From: Lachnospiraceae bacterium AM93-12TA
Lineage (GTDB): Bacteria > Bacillota > Clostridia > Lachnospirales > Lachnospiraceae
NCBI GenBank assembly: GCA_027698105.1
Contig: JAQERH010000052.1
Location: 1-14,515 of the forward strand
Reading direction: 5' to 3'
Length of the DNA: 14,515 nucleotides
Each line of letters begins with the position of its first letter. Position 1 is the stretch's first letter. This document shows, one piece after another, positions 1-7,386 of the stretch. A program made the position numbers and the translations under genes. The notes under the pieces were generated by a model. That model did no database searches. It saw only the letters and a list, made by a program, of their open reading frames with translations, and had not been told where the DNA came from.

Positions 1-258
1 CCTTACTACAAAAAGAAATATGAATCTCTTGTTAAACGTCGTGGCAAGAAAAGGGCCATTATCGCTATTGCCCGTATGATTCTTACCGCCATCTACCAGA
101 TGCTGTCTACTGGTGAGCAGTGGAATCCGAGCGATCTTTACAAAATCGACATGCCTGTAGCTCTTGTTGAAAAACAAAAGGCGAAGGCTATCAAACAAGC
201 CAAGAAACTATTGCAACGGGAAGGATTACTTCCTCCTGATGAAACATTAGCTTCTTGA
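1..258 (+). CDS. IS110-family transposase, C-terminal part (cut by window edge)
   Basis: The reading frame is open from base 1 and ends at a TAA-free TGA stop at 256-258, giving about 85 residues of a protein that starts outside the window. The residues PYYKKKYESL, then KRRGKKRAIIAIARM and a final stretch of LTAIYQML type, match the end of the Transposase_20 (IS116/IS110/IS902) domain as I know it. IS110 enzymes are DEDD/serine recombinases that insert their element at a target chosen by a bridge RNA. The N-terminal RuvC-like DEDD domain and the catalytic serine are not visible here. It converges on the polysaccharide cluster, so the element sits at that cluster's 3' edge. The family call is firm; whether the element is intact cannot be told. 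Confidence 0.85.
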   Translation, partial: PYYKKKYESLVKRRGKKRAIIAIARMILTAIYQMLSTGEQWNPSDLYKIDMPVALVEKQKAKAIKQAKKLLQREGLLPPDETLAS

Positions 259-365
259 TCTGATTTCCTAACTCTATAACACTTTAAAAAGTTGTCTGCC
301 TTAGGCAGCTTATTCAAGTGCGCCCATTTATGGTTTTCCTCTACTTTCTTTCACACTAATCTCTC
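259..365. other. Convergent intergenic stretch, presumed right flank of the IS110 element
   Basis: This lies between the transposase stop and the stop of the FrhB-like gene. It should contain the right end of the insertion sequence, but IS110 elements lack long terminal repeats and I cannot place the boundary. The only visible structure is a small hairpin near 296-308 (CTGCC, loop TTA, GGCAG). On the minus strand a T-run follows a few bases later, so it could act as a weak terminator for the sugar operon. Confidence 0.35.
296..308 (-). terminator. Weak terminator-like hairpin after the polysaccharide operon
   Basis: The stem is CTGCC/GGCAG with a 3-base loop. Read on the minus strand it is followed by ACAACTTTTT. 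The stem is only 5 bp and the T-run does not follow at once, so this is tentative. It is the only candidate downstream of the last minus-strand gene. Confidence 0.25.
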
Positions 366-1499
366 CTAAATCTTAAATTTTCTAAACATTTTTCCTACTA
401 AACTTTTATTAGGGTTCTTTCCAAGTAATGAAAAAGTAACCCTCGGATATTTCGAAACAAATGCAAAAAACAATGTTCTATTTCCTTTAATTTCAGCACA
501 ATTGTTATAGTGGCTGTTATATTTAAGTACATTAGAATAGTCAAAAGCTATAATTTCACCCTTATTCTTTAAAAAGGAAAGCAAATTTTCGCCCTTTTCT
601 GAATGAGAAATAATCATAGATATTCCTTTATTATCGTCAATTTCAGGCAAATAATCTTCACATCCCCAACAATCTGCAATTGTTAAGTCCGATTTCTTAT
701 TTTCACATTTAAAAACACATTTATAACAAGACGGTCTTAATGTGTAGCCTTTAAACATACACTCCATATAATAATTATCAAAACCTTCTTGAAAAAACTC
801 AGTTTTATTTTTTTCCTTCAAAACAAAACTAAATTTGTGCCAACCTAATCTTTTATCTTTATAATTTACATATTCAATATTAGAACGTTCAAAGAAAGTA
901 TCTAGGTATAGAGTCCATATTTTAGGCGATGGAACCCCCATGCAAATTAAGTCGATTGTAAAAAGATTACTATCATTTCCAATATACTTAATTAATCCTT
1001 CTATTTGGCAAGTCAATCCAAAATATAATACTTTTTTACCAGCTGTTATAACCTCTTTGATTTCCTTGAAGACTTCATATGTATCACTTTGAACATACTT
1101 AGATCCCATAAGTGGTTTAATATCATCAATATTATCAATTATTCTGTGACAGAGATTGAAATTTTGATCAAATGCTGCCCCAACAACCAAGCCACCACTG
1201 TCTAAAAATTCATTTGAAAGTTCATAAAAAACACCCCCGGAGGAACTATCAAGACGCTTATCGCTAAAAGATTTAAAAGCATGAGTAGAAATCTGTGACG
1301 AAACATCTTTATGTTTAAAATCAAAATTCTCTATTGGACATGTTTTGCTACATAAATTGCAACCAATGCACTTATCTGAATCCACAATAGGATATTTAAA
1401 TCCTTCTCTATCAAATTTCATTTCTATAGCTGTAACAGGACAAACTGCGAAACATGCACCACATCCGCTACATTTATATTTTTCTTTAATATCTATCAT
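366..1499 (-). CDS. Coenzyme F420 hydrogenase/dehydrogenase beta-subunit (FrhB-like) iron-sulfur protein
   Basis: This is a 377-residue soluble protein. The N-terminus carries two 4Fe-4S motifs: CSGCGACFAVCP (C10, C13, C16, C20) and CIGCNLCSKTCP (C44, C47, C50, C54). The rest resembles the FrhB C-terminal domain: TCQIEGL (C164), DLICMGVPSPKIW (C186), RPSCYKC (C258, C261) and DLTIADCWG near 271-279. Family members in sugar clusters usually sit beside polysaccharide pyruvyl transferases, as here, and are thought to be flavin/Fe-S oxidoreductases; the substrate is unknown. Relatives normally read CHGVPS where this one has CMGVPS, and GTPCQ where it has GLTCQ. The start follows an AAGGA at rather long spacing (12 nt). 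It is the last gene of the minus-strand operon, 38 bp after the flippase. The family is clear; the reaction is not. Confidence 0.85.
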   Translation of the reverse strand: MIDIKEKYKCSGCGACFAVCPVTAIEMKFDREGFKYPIVDSDKCIGCNLCSKTCPIENFDFKHKDVSSQISTHAFKSFSDKRLDSSSGGVFYELSNEFLDSGGLVVGAAFDQNFNLCHRIIDNIDDIKPLMGSKYVQSDTYEVFKEIKEVITAGKKVLYFGLTCQIEGLIKYIGNDSNLFTIDLICMGVPSPKIWTLYLDTFFERSNIEYVNYKDKRLGWHKFSFVLKEKNKTEFFQEGFDNYYMECMFKGYTLRPSCYKCVFKCENKKSDLTIADCWGCEDYLPEIDDNKGISMIISHSEKGENLLSFLKNKGEIIAFDYSNVLKYNSHYNNCAEIKGNRTLFFAFVSKYPRVTFSLLGKNPNKSLVGKMFRKFKI

Positions 1500-1537
1500 A
1501 ATACCAAAACATCCTTATCATAATTATAAACTTCTTT

Positions 1538-2935
1538 CTATCTTCGTTTTCTTAGTACTTTGTCAATAATACTAAGTACAATCTCTTTGTTTAAATAAAC
1601 GAGCATAAACACCGCTAATACGGTTAAAGCAATACACACATGTATACTTGTAATATAAGTAATTACTATCATAACCAATGATAGTAAATTTAGTAAAATA
1701 AACTGTCTCCATTCTATTTTTAATTTAAAATATTTCTTTGTATGTTTCAATCTAATAATTAACAAATAAAAATAAGCAATGAATGTAGAAAGACTCGCTG
1801 CATGTAAACCTAAAAAGGAAATTGCACAAATATTAATAAAAATGTTAATAAAGGAAGCTCCGACTGTAGATAAAACACTTCTTTTTGTTTCTTTTGAAAT
1901 TTGATATCCAATACCTAACAATCCACTTAAAGCACTATAAACCGTACTTAAATATAAAAAACCAGAGTACATCCACGCTGAATGATATTCTACTCCTGTA
2001 AATAATTCGACAACAATTTTTGTCGCAGGTATTCCACATATAATCAAAGAAAATAAAAGTATATAATACTTTTTAAATATATTAGAATAGAACTCATCTC
2101 GATCTTGTGCGTCAAATTCCTTAATCATCGCTTCTTGAAAAGAAAAATAAAAAATACTAGAAATTGTAGTTACAATTGTTGGAAATTTATTAGAAATGGA
2201 ATAAATCCCATTAAATGAAGCTCCCAAAAAGAATAATATAATATATCGGTCTGAAGAGTTAACAATCCACCAACAAATATTATTTGGAATAAGCGGAGCC
2301 GAATATTTTAAAATATCTTTAGCTAATGTTTTATTAAATGGGGACTTTAAAACCCCTTTAAATTCTTTTTGTTTAAAATAAATAAATACAATAGTTATCA
2401 CGTTGGAAATCCCTTTTGATACTAAGAGTGCTTCAACGCCTAAATCGAAAACAGTTAGACCAATTAACTCTAATACCAATAAAGTAACACTATTAACTAT
2501 ACCGCTAGTAGCATATAAAAAACTATTTCCTAATCCTCTAACCGAGTTTAAAAACAAGTTGTATATCATAGAAGAAGATAAAAAAACAATTATGCTGGCT
2601 ATGTATTTTATCGGATAAAAATTATTAACTAAAAGTAAAACTGCAATCGAAAATATAGTCATGCTTGTTATTGTTCTTAAACACGTTGCAATTATTAGCC
2701 CTTTATCTTTTTCATTAGCATCAATAAGCCATCTATATACTCCATCATCAAACATTAATAAAATAATAGGGGTGAACAAACTAACAGTCGTAATGATCAA
2801 ATCATAATATCCTAATTCTTTGGATGGGATGAAATGCGTATAAACAAGGACAAGAACATATGCTAATATTTTAGTTCCAAAATTCCCTATAGTGTAAGCG
2901 ATAGTATTTTTAAATAGTTTTTCTTTTCTATCCAC
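1538..2935 (-). CDS. wzx: Oligosaccharide flippase, Wzx/RfbX type (MATE-like superfamily)
   Basis: This 465-residue protein is almost entirely hydrophobic, with about a dozen or more membrane segments, the usual size and pattern of polysaccharide flippases. The N-terminus (KNTIAYTIGNFGTKILAYVL, then HFIPSKELGYYDL) is typical of the family. The charged loop with FDDGVYRWLID near residues 62-72 also matches. It should move the undecaprenyl-linked repeat unit across the membrane for Wzy to polymerise. The start codon is GTG (2933-2935), chosen because a full AGGAGG lies 7 nt upstream (2941-2947). The end of the broken GT2 gene lies 27 bp upstream, which fits one operon. Flippase function is inferred from family and context. 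Confidence 0.88.
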   Translation of the reverse strand: MDRKEKLFKNTIAYTIGNFGTKILAYVLVLVYTHFIPSKELGYYDLIITTVSLFTPIILLMFDDGVYRWLIDANEKDKGLIIATCLRTITSMTIFSIAVLLLVNNFYPIKYIASIIVFLSSSMIYNLFLNSVRGLGNSFLYATSGIVNSVTLLVLELIGLTVFDLGVEALLVSKGISNVITIVFIYFKQKEFKGVLKSPFNKTLAKDILKYSAPLIPNNICWWIVNSSDRYIILFFLGASFNGIYSISNKFPTIVTTISSIFYFSFQEAMIKEFDAQDRDEFYSNIFKKYYILLFSLIICGIPATKIVVELFTGVEYHSAWMYSGFLYLSTVYSALSGLLGIGYQISKETKRSVLSTVGASFINIFINICAISFLGLHAASLSTFIAYFYLLIIRLKHTKKYFKLKIEWRQFILLNLLSLVMIVITYITSIHVCIALTVLAVFMLVYLNKEIVLSIIDKVLRKRR

Positions 2936-2962
2936 GTAATTACCTCCTATATTCGCTACTAA

Positions 2963-3850
2963 TTAATGATGTGAAACAATGTAAATGAGACCTAAATACA
3001 CTTTATTGAGCAGCTCCACTAGCCAAAGCAAAGGCAAGAAAACTTTTGAATAAAAGTTGCCGCATAAGTAACACCTAGAAAGATATGAATTTCTTGTGAC
3101 ATTTATTTTTGACTTAAAAGAATGATTTCTTTTGCTATCCTTATGGTTATGGAAATACTATTAATTGTTTACTAATAATTCTATAAAGCCGTTATTTTTA
3201 CATTTTAACCCTAAAATATTTTCTTCATTATATAAAAAGACATTTTCATCAAACATTCCAATTCTCTCAAACAATTCAAGTTTTGCTAAAAAAAAGCATC
3301 CAACAATGCATTCAACAATAAAAGTGTTATCATCAATTTGTTGAGAGGACAAATTTTTTTTATTCTTTCTAACAAACGGAATGATGCTATGATACAACAA
3401 TAAATTTTTTGTTGATGGAATATCCCATGCAGAATCTATAATATTCGAAGAATTCTTTATTACTCCTCCTACAATACATGCATCTTCATAGTTCCATAAA
3501 TTCTTATATAGATTAATTAACACATCACTTTTAGGAATTACAATATCTGGATTCATAATCCCTATTGTGTTAATGTTATATTTCTTTTTAGCAAATTTTA
3601 TGCCAAAATTGTTACCAGCACTATAGCCTTTATTACCATCGCTTTTAATGACATCTATTCCTTTTGAACTTAAGTTTTCCTCTAATACATCATAGGAATT
3701 ATCTGATGAACAATTATCCACCACAACAATATGTGGAGCTATATCATGAAAAGACAATAAAGCATTAACACACCTCATTGTATCTTCCAAAGAATTATAA
3801 TTAAGTATAATAATTGCTACATCATTTAGAAGAAAATTATTATCTTTCAT
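2963..3850 (-). pseudogene. GT2 glycosyltransferase interrupted by two tandem in-frame stop codons
   Basis: The first 229 residues, from ATG 3850 (GGGAG 8 nt upstream), are a GT-A family 2 domain. They contain IIILNYNSLEDT, VVVDNCSSDNS, GYSAGNNFG, MNPDIVIP (the DxD-like position) and FDENVFLYNEE. Translation stops at TAA (3161-3163), followed at once by TAG (3158-3160). In the same frame the coding resumes for 64 more residues to TAA 2963-2965, beginning YFHNHKDSKR. That is the HNH-containing tail expected after the GT2 core. The whole reading frame would be about 295 residues, normal for the family. The gene therefore looks like a nonsense-mutated glycosyltransferase, probably of the rhamnosyltransferase-like group. 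A truncated 229-residue product could still be made; the donor and acceptor sugars are unknown. Confidence 0.82.
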
Positions 3851-3863
3851 ATTTACACTCCCA

Positions 3864-4520
3864 CTAAATACAATCAAGCATTACAGAAAATGATTGTGAT
3901 GCAATTTCTTTTGCTTCTTTATTTGCTCTCTTCACTTCTGAGATTGATGACAGTTTATCTAATATCTCCGATGGTTTAAACTTATTCATTTCTTCATTTA
4001 ATAGTAAATTTTCAAAATCAATTTGGTATTTGCTCATATGCAAATCTGAAAGCAATCCTCTCATTTTGTGTTCATAACTTAAAGAAACAAACGGAACAGA
4101 ATTATTAATTGCGAAAATTATCGAATGATATCTTCCATCAATAACAAATTTAGAGTTTTTGATAATATTCTGTTGAATATCAGAATTTGTTGTATCCGGA
4201 AAAACAATTATATTGTTAAGACCAGAAAGTTTTTTAAGTTTTATAAAATATTGATAATCGTTTATCTTCTGATTATATAATTGAGGCAACATAACTATTT
4301 GATATTTAGGATAATTTAATGACATTAATTTAAGAAAATTTATATATATATTATCTAAACTATCCTGTTTAATATCCTTAAACTTATAGTGCCACGTAAG
4401 TTCATTTGGAACAAATACAATGTAATCTTCACTCAATTTATTTTTAAAATCTGCTGGTATTGATACATCTTTACATTCCAAAAAGGCTGAATCTATTGTT
4501 TTTTGGCAGTTTTCTCTCAT
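3864..4520 (-). CDS. Polysaccharide pyruvyl transferase, C-terminal part (out of frame with its N-terminal part)
   Basis: This 218-residue reading frame continues the pyruvyl transferase of the preceding gene after a frame change. It holds the second half of the PS_pyruv_trans fold: VFVPNELTWHY, QIVMLPQLYN, and the conserved block VIDGRYHSIIFAINNSVPFVSLSYEHKM split over residues about 128-155. Its first ATG (4518-4520) overlaps the TGA of the N-terminal part as ATGA and has no Shine-Dalgarno sequence. It would be made only by coupled reinitiation or by frameshifting. A single fused product would be 404 residues, the ordinary length for the family. It ends 13 bp before the chosen start of the GT2 gene. 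The enzyme adds ketal-linked pyruvate from phosphoenolpyruvate to a sugar of the repeat unit. Confidence 0.8.
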   Translation of the reverse strand: MRENCQKTIDSAFLECKDVSIPADFKNKLSEDYIVFVPNELTWHYKFKDIKQDSLDNIYINFLKLMSLNYPKYQIVMLPQLYNQKINDYQYFIKLKKLSGLNNIIVFPDTTNSDIQQNIIKNSKFVIDGRYHSIIFAINNSVPFVSLSYEHKMRGLLSDLHMSKYQIDFENLLLNEEMNKFKPSEILDKLSSISEVKRANKEAKEIASQSFSVMLDCI

Positions 4521-5077
4521 TTTTTTACCAGATTATATGAAACATTATCTCTTAAGCTTATATACTCAAAATAATTAATTAAATTTTCACTTTTATTTTT
4601 AAATATTGAATGCGTCTTATTCGAGTCATCAAAAGGCCCTACAGATCTTCCCCAGTAAAATACCCTTTTATCTAAATGTTTACATACTTCTAATTGCCAT
4701 ATATGCTTCCAATTCATAAACCCACCCATGCAAATACCTCCCGGAGCGCATATAATCAAATCATAATTTCTAATTGTTTTTACAAATTTTCTCAATAAAG
4801 GATGGGCATAAGTAAACAAATATATATTTTTTTGAAGTGTCAACTTTAGAAATTTATTACTAGCCTTTTCTAGCCCAGTGATATTAATATAATTTACATT
4901 TTCTGGTTTAGCAATTTGTATTTTTTTAATATCATCCGTATTTTCGTTAATAAAAATAACGTTAATAGAATCATTTGGTCTATTATTTGATATTTGATTT
5001 ATAAATGCTGTGTGCGCAGCTTGATCACCTCTGTTATTTAAAGGTTGATTTAATATTGCTATTTTTAAATTCCTCAT
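4517..5077 (-). CDS. Polysaccharide pyruvyl transferase, N-terminal part (frameshifted)
   Basis: This gives 186 residues from the ATG at 5077, chosen because AAAGGA lies 8 nt upstream; an in-frame ATG at 5095 is less well placed. It begins KIAILNQPLNNRGDQAAHTAF, with the NRGDQA motif of the family. It then has DLIICAPGGICMGG and FYWGRSVGPF, ending at the conserved ISLRDNVSYNLV just before the TGA at 4517-4519. The break falls exactly on a run of seven A in the mRNA, and the rest of the domain continues one frame away. The start overlaps the end of the polymerase gene by 44 bp, suggesting translational coupling. It could be a true mutation, a slippage-controlled gene or an assembly error. Confidence 0.82.
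   Translation of the reverse strand: MRNLKIAILNQPLNNRGDQAAHTAFINQISNNRPNDSINVIFINENTDDIKKIQIAKPENVNYINITGLEKASNKFLKLTLQKNIYLFTYAHPLLRKFVKTIRNYDLIICAPGGICMGGFMNWKHIWQLEVCKHLDKRVFYWGRSVGPFDDSNKTHSIFKNKSENLINYFEYISLRDNVSYNLVKK
4520..4526 (-). other. A7 slippery tract at the pyruvyl transferase frame break
   Basis: On the coding strand the site reads GTA AAA AAA TGA, which is a perfect A_AAA_AAA heptamer immediately before the zero-frame stop. A −1 slip re-reads the last A and continues ATG AGA GAA into the C-terminal part, restoring one protein. The tract would also allow transcript slippage, or length changes of the run during replication: eight A give a continuous frame. No Shine-Dalgarno-like stimulator is seen within 10-15 nt upstream. 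Confidence 0.6.
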
Positions 5078-6251
5078 TCTGTAAATTCCTTTCATGTAAT
5101 GCTAAAACTATTAAAAAAGCTATGTTTTCAGTATATATTTCTGGGTATAGTGTATATATTCCTATAAAAGAATAAATAAAATAGATGAAGCAAATTTGAT
5201 CATTTCTTGATCTTTTTAATAACACAAACATAAATATTGCAAACCATACCACAAAAGAATATCCATAATAATACATAAGACCGAATATTCCATTATCATT
5301 GGCATAAATCAAGTCAACCATTCTAGTTTGCACGTAAGATTGTTCCCAATCAGAATTAGGAAAACCGCAGCCAAACATTTTACTAGCTGTTGTTTTATTA
5401 ATTTCAGCTAAATAAAAGAGGCGTCCTTCATCTCTAATTTCAGATGTATTCTGAACACTTTTACTTGGATCAAATACCATATTTAATATATCAGACCCTA
5501 AATTTGATGATAGGAAAGACACTGATAAAAAAACGCAACAAATTGAGAGCACCATTTTCTTTACATTAAATTTCATATTAGCAAAAGCAATTAACGATAT
5601 AGCTAGGACAACAATTGCTCTCATTCGTCCTTTTATAACAACAAATAATAAGAATAGCGTTAAACCTATAAAAATCAAATCAATAAAACGATTTTTCTTT
5701 TTAAATAGAAAGTTAGATAAATGATATATATAGCTTATTATTAGAAAGCTTAATGTTAAATATAATCTCATTTCGCCATATCTTTCATTCATTAAAACAT
5801 GAAGAAATGCGTTGTTCACACCAACAAAATATTGAATAATACCCAATAAAATATATAAAACGTTTAAAATATCTATACATTTAATAATGTCATTTGTTTT
5901 GACTTTATTTAATTTCAGTAATTTTGTTAGCGGAAAATACATTAGTAAAGTTACTATCCAACTTCTTTGAGGTCTTATACCTAGAATTATAGGTTGGCTA
6001 TAACTAACGTTTGCCATTATTGAGGAAGTGAATACAAATATTAACGATGTAAGAATAAACCATTTATATTTATATACAACTTTCTGTCTATTCTTAAAAT
6101 AAACATAAATAATGAACCATACTTCAAAAATAAGTGTTATATCTTTTACATTAATCGTAGCTTCATCTATTAAGTAAAAACCATTTAAGTCAAAGAATAT
6201 TATCAACGAAATAAATAATATATACTTATTTAGCTTTATTTCATTTAGCAT
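5034..6251 (-). CDS. wzy: Polysaccharide polymerase / O-antigen ligase-like membrane protein (Wzy-like)
   Basis: This 405-residue protein has about ten or eleven hydrophobic segments and little other sequence identity that I recognise, as is usual for Wzy. A positively charged KGRMRAIVV segment lies near residues 207-215. A long hydrophilic loop follows (roughly residues 255-300, containing RDEGRLFYLAEIN and GCGFPNSDWEQSY), as in the O-antigen ligase/polymerase family. It would join repeat units on the outer face of the membrane. The start at 6251 has AAGGAG a few bases upstream. It ends inside the next gene. The identification rests on topology plus position in a cluster with Wzx and several glycosyltransferases. 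Confidence 0.8.
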   Translation of the reverse strand: MLNEIKLNKYILFISLIIFFDLNGFYLIDEATINVKDITLIFEVWFIIYVYFKNRQKVVYKYKWFILTSLIFVFTSSIMANVSYSQPIILGIRPQRSWIVTLLMYFPLTKLLKLNKVKTNDIIKCIDILNVLYILLGIIQYFVGVNNAFLHVLMNERYGEMRLYLTLSFLIISYIYHLSNFLFKKKNRFIDLIFIGLTLFLLFVVIKGRMRAIVVLAISLIAFANMKFNVKKMVLSICCVFLSVSFLSSNLGSDILNMVFDPSKSVQNTSEIRDEGRLFYLAEINKTTASKMFGCGFPNSDWEQSYVQTRMVDLIYANDNGIFGLMYYYGYSFVVWFAIFMFVLLKRSRNDQICFIYFIYSFIGIYTLYPEIYTENIAFLIVLALHERNLQNEEFKNSNIKSTFK

Positions 6252-6311
6252 TTAATTCTCCTTTTACCTATCGATAAGAAAAATAATTTTATTAGAAACA
6301 ACATAAATAGC

Positions 6312-7382
6312 TTACCTTATAATTCTAACCAAATTATCATATGTTTTTTTTATTGAAAATAAACTTGCACTTTCAACTGCATTTAATCGTAATCTATCGT
6401 ATCTTCCTTCATAAACATCTTTCAATACGTTAGATAAATCATTGTTATTCAATATAATTCCGTTATATCCATTCCTAATTATTTCTGGAAGAGCACCTTT
6501 TTCATTAACTATACATATCAATCCTGACGCAAGAGCCTCTATTATGGTAATACCAAATCCTTCATCCCATTCAGGTAAATGAATAAATACATCATAATTG
6601 TTTATAAATTGATATACATTCTCTTTTCTTCCCAAAAAACTAATATATTCATCTAACTGTAGGGTTTTGACAAGATTCTTTAATTCATTCATATACTGTC
6701 CTTCACCAACAATATCAAAATGAAAATTTAAATTTTTGCATTTCACTAATAAGCGAATAGTATTTTGAATACCTTTTTCCTTAATAATTCTACCAACATA
6801 TAGCAATCTCATTTGTTCGTTCTTTTTGTCTTTATTTACAATAAAATGTGATAGATCAATTCCGTTATAATTGACAGTCATTTTATTAGTTACAGACGGA
6901 TAATAATTTAACACACTTTTTTTAACAAATTCAGAAATCACTATTATATTATTCGCGCTTTTTGAGCATTTGCCAAAAAGATAGCGATGTATATAATATT
7001 TTTTCGAATTTTTCATCAAAACATCATCTATATCCGCATGAATATAGATATTAACCGATAATTTTGGGATTATTTTTTTTATCGCTATAGCTAAATTAAA
7101 CGTAAAGATACAAGGATGATGTATCACTACAGCGTCAACAAAACCATTTGAATATAAACCACATATATAATCACTTACTTTTTTTATTTTGAAAACTGAC
7201 AAGTTTTCTTCTCCAAAGAAAACTTTTATATTTGATCCAATGGGTGCTATTTTATTTAATAATGGTTTGTAACTTTTTAACACTAAAAATGAATTATTTA
7301 TATGATCATAGTTTGCGATATCAAAACATAGCTGTTCAATACCACCCATTGTACCACCAACAAGTATATGTAATAATTTCAT
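6312..7382 (-). CDS. Glycosyltransferase, GT-B fold, family 4
   Basis: From the preferred ATG at 7382 the protein has 356 residues. The N-terminus MKLLHILVGGTMGGIEQLC shows the GG(I/V)E acceptor-side motif of GT4 enzymes. The C-terminal Rossmann half has LLYVGRIIKEKGIQ, FDIVGEGQYM and FLGRKENVYQF. It also has the donor-binding EGFGITIIEALASGL (E-x7-E type) followed by NEKGALPEII. An upstream in-frame ATG at 7406 would add eight basic residues and overlap the previous gene. The 7382 start lies 4 bp after that gene's stop and matches the family start. It is cytoplasmic or membrane-associated and adds one sugar to the lipid-linked unit; the sugar is not predictable. Confidence 0.88.
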   Translation of the reverse strand: MKLLHILVGGTMGGIEQLCFDIANYDHINNSFLVLKSYKPLLNKIAPIGSNIKVFFGEENLSVFKIKKVSDYICGLYSNGFVDAVVIHHPCIFTFNLAIAIKKIIPKLSVNIYIHADIDDVLMKNSKKYYIHRYLFGKCSKSANNIIVISEFVKKSVLNYYPSVTNKMTVNYNGIDLSHFIVNKDKKNEQMRLLYVGRIIKEKGIQNTIRLLVKCKNLNFHFDIVGEGQYMNELKNLVKTLQLDEYISFLGRKENVYQFINNYDVFIHLPEWDEGFGITIIEALASGLICIVNEKGALPEIIRNGYNGIILNNNDLSNVLKDVYEGRYDRLRLNAVESASLFSIKKTYDNLVRIIR

Positions 7383-7386
7383 ACTT

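Noticed and set aside
2403..2618. Plus-strand frame of 71 codons inside the flippase gene.
   Set aside because: No family resemblance and no ribosome binding site; it is antisense to a well-supported membrane protein.
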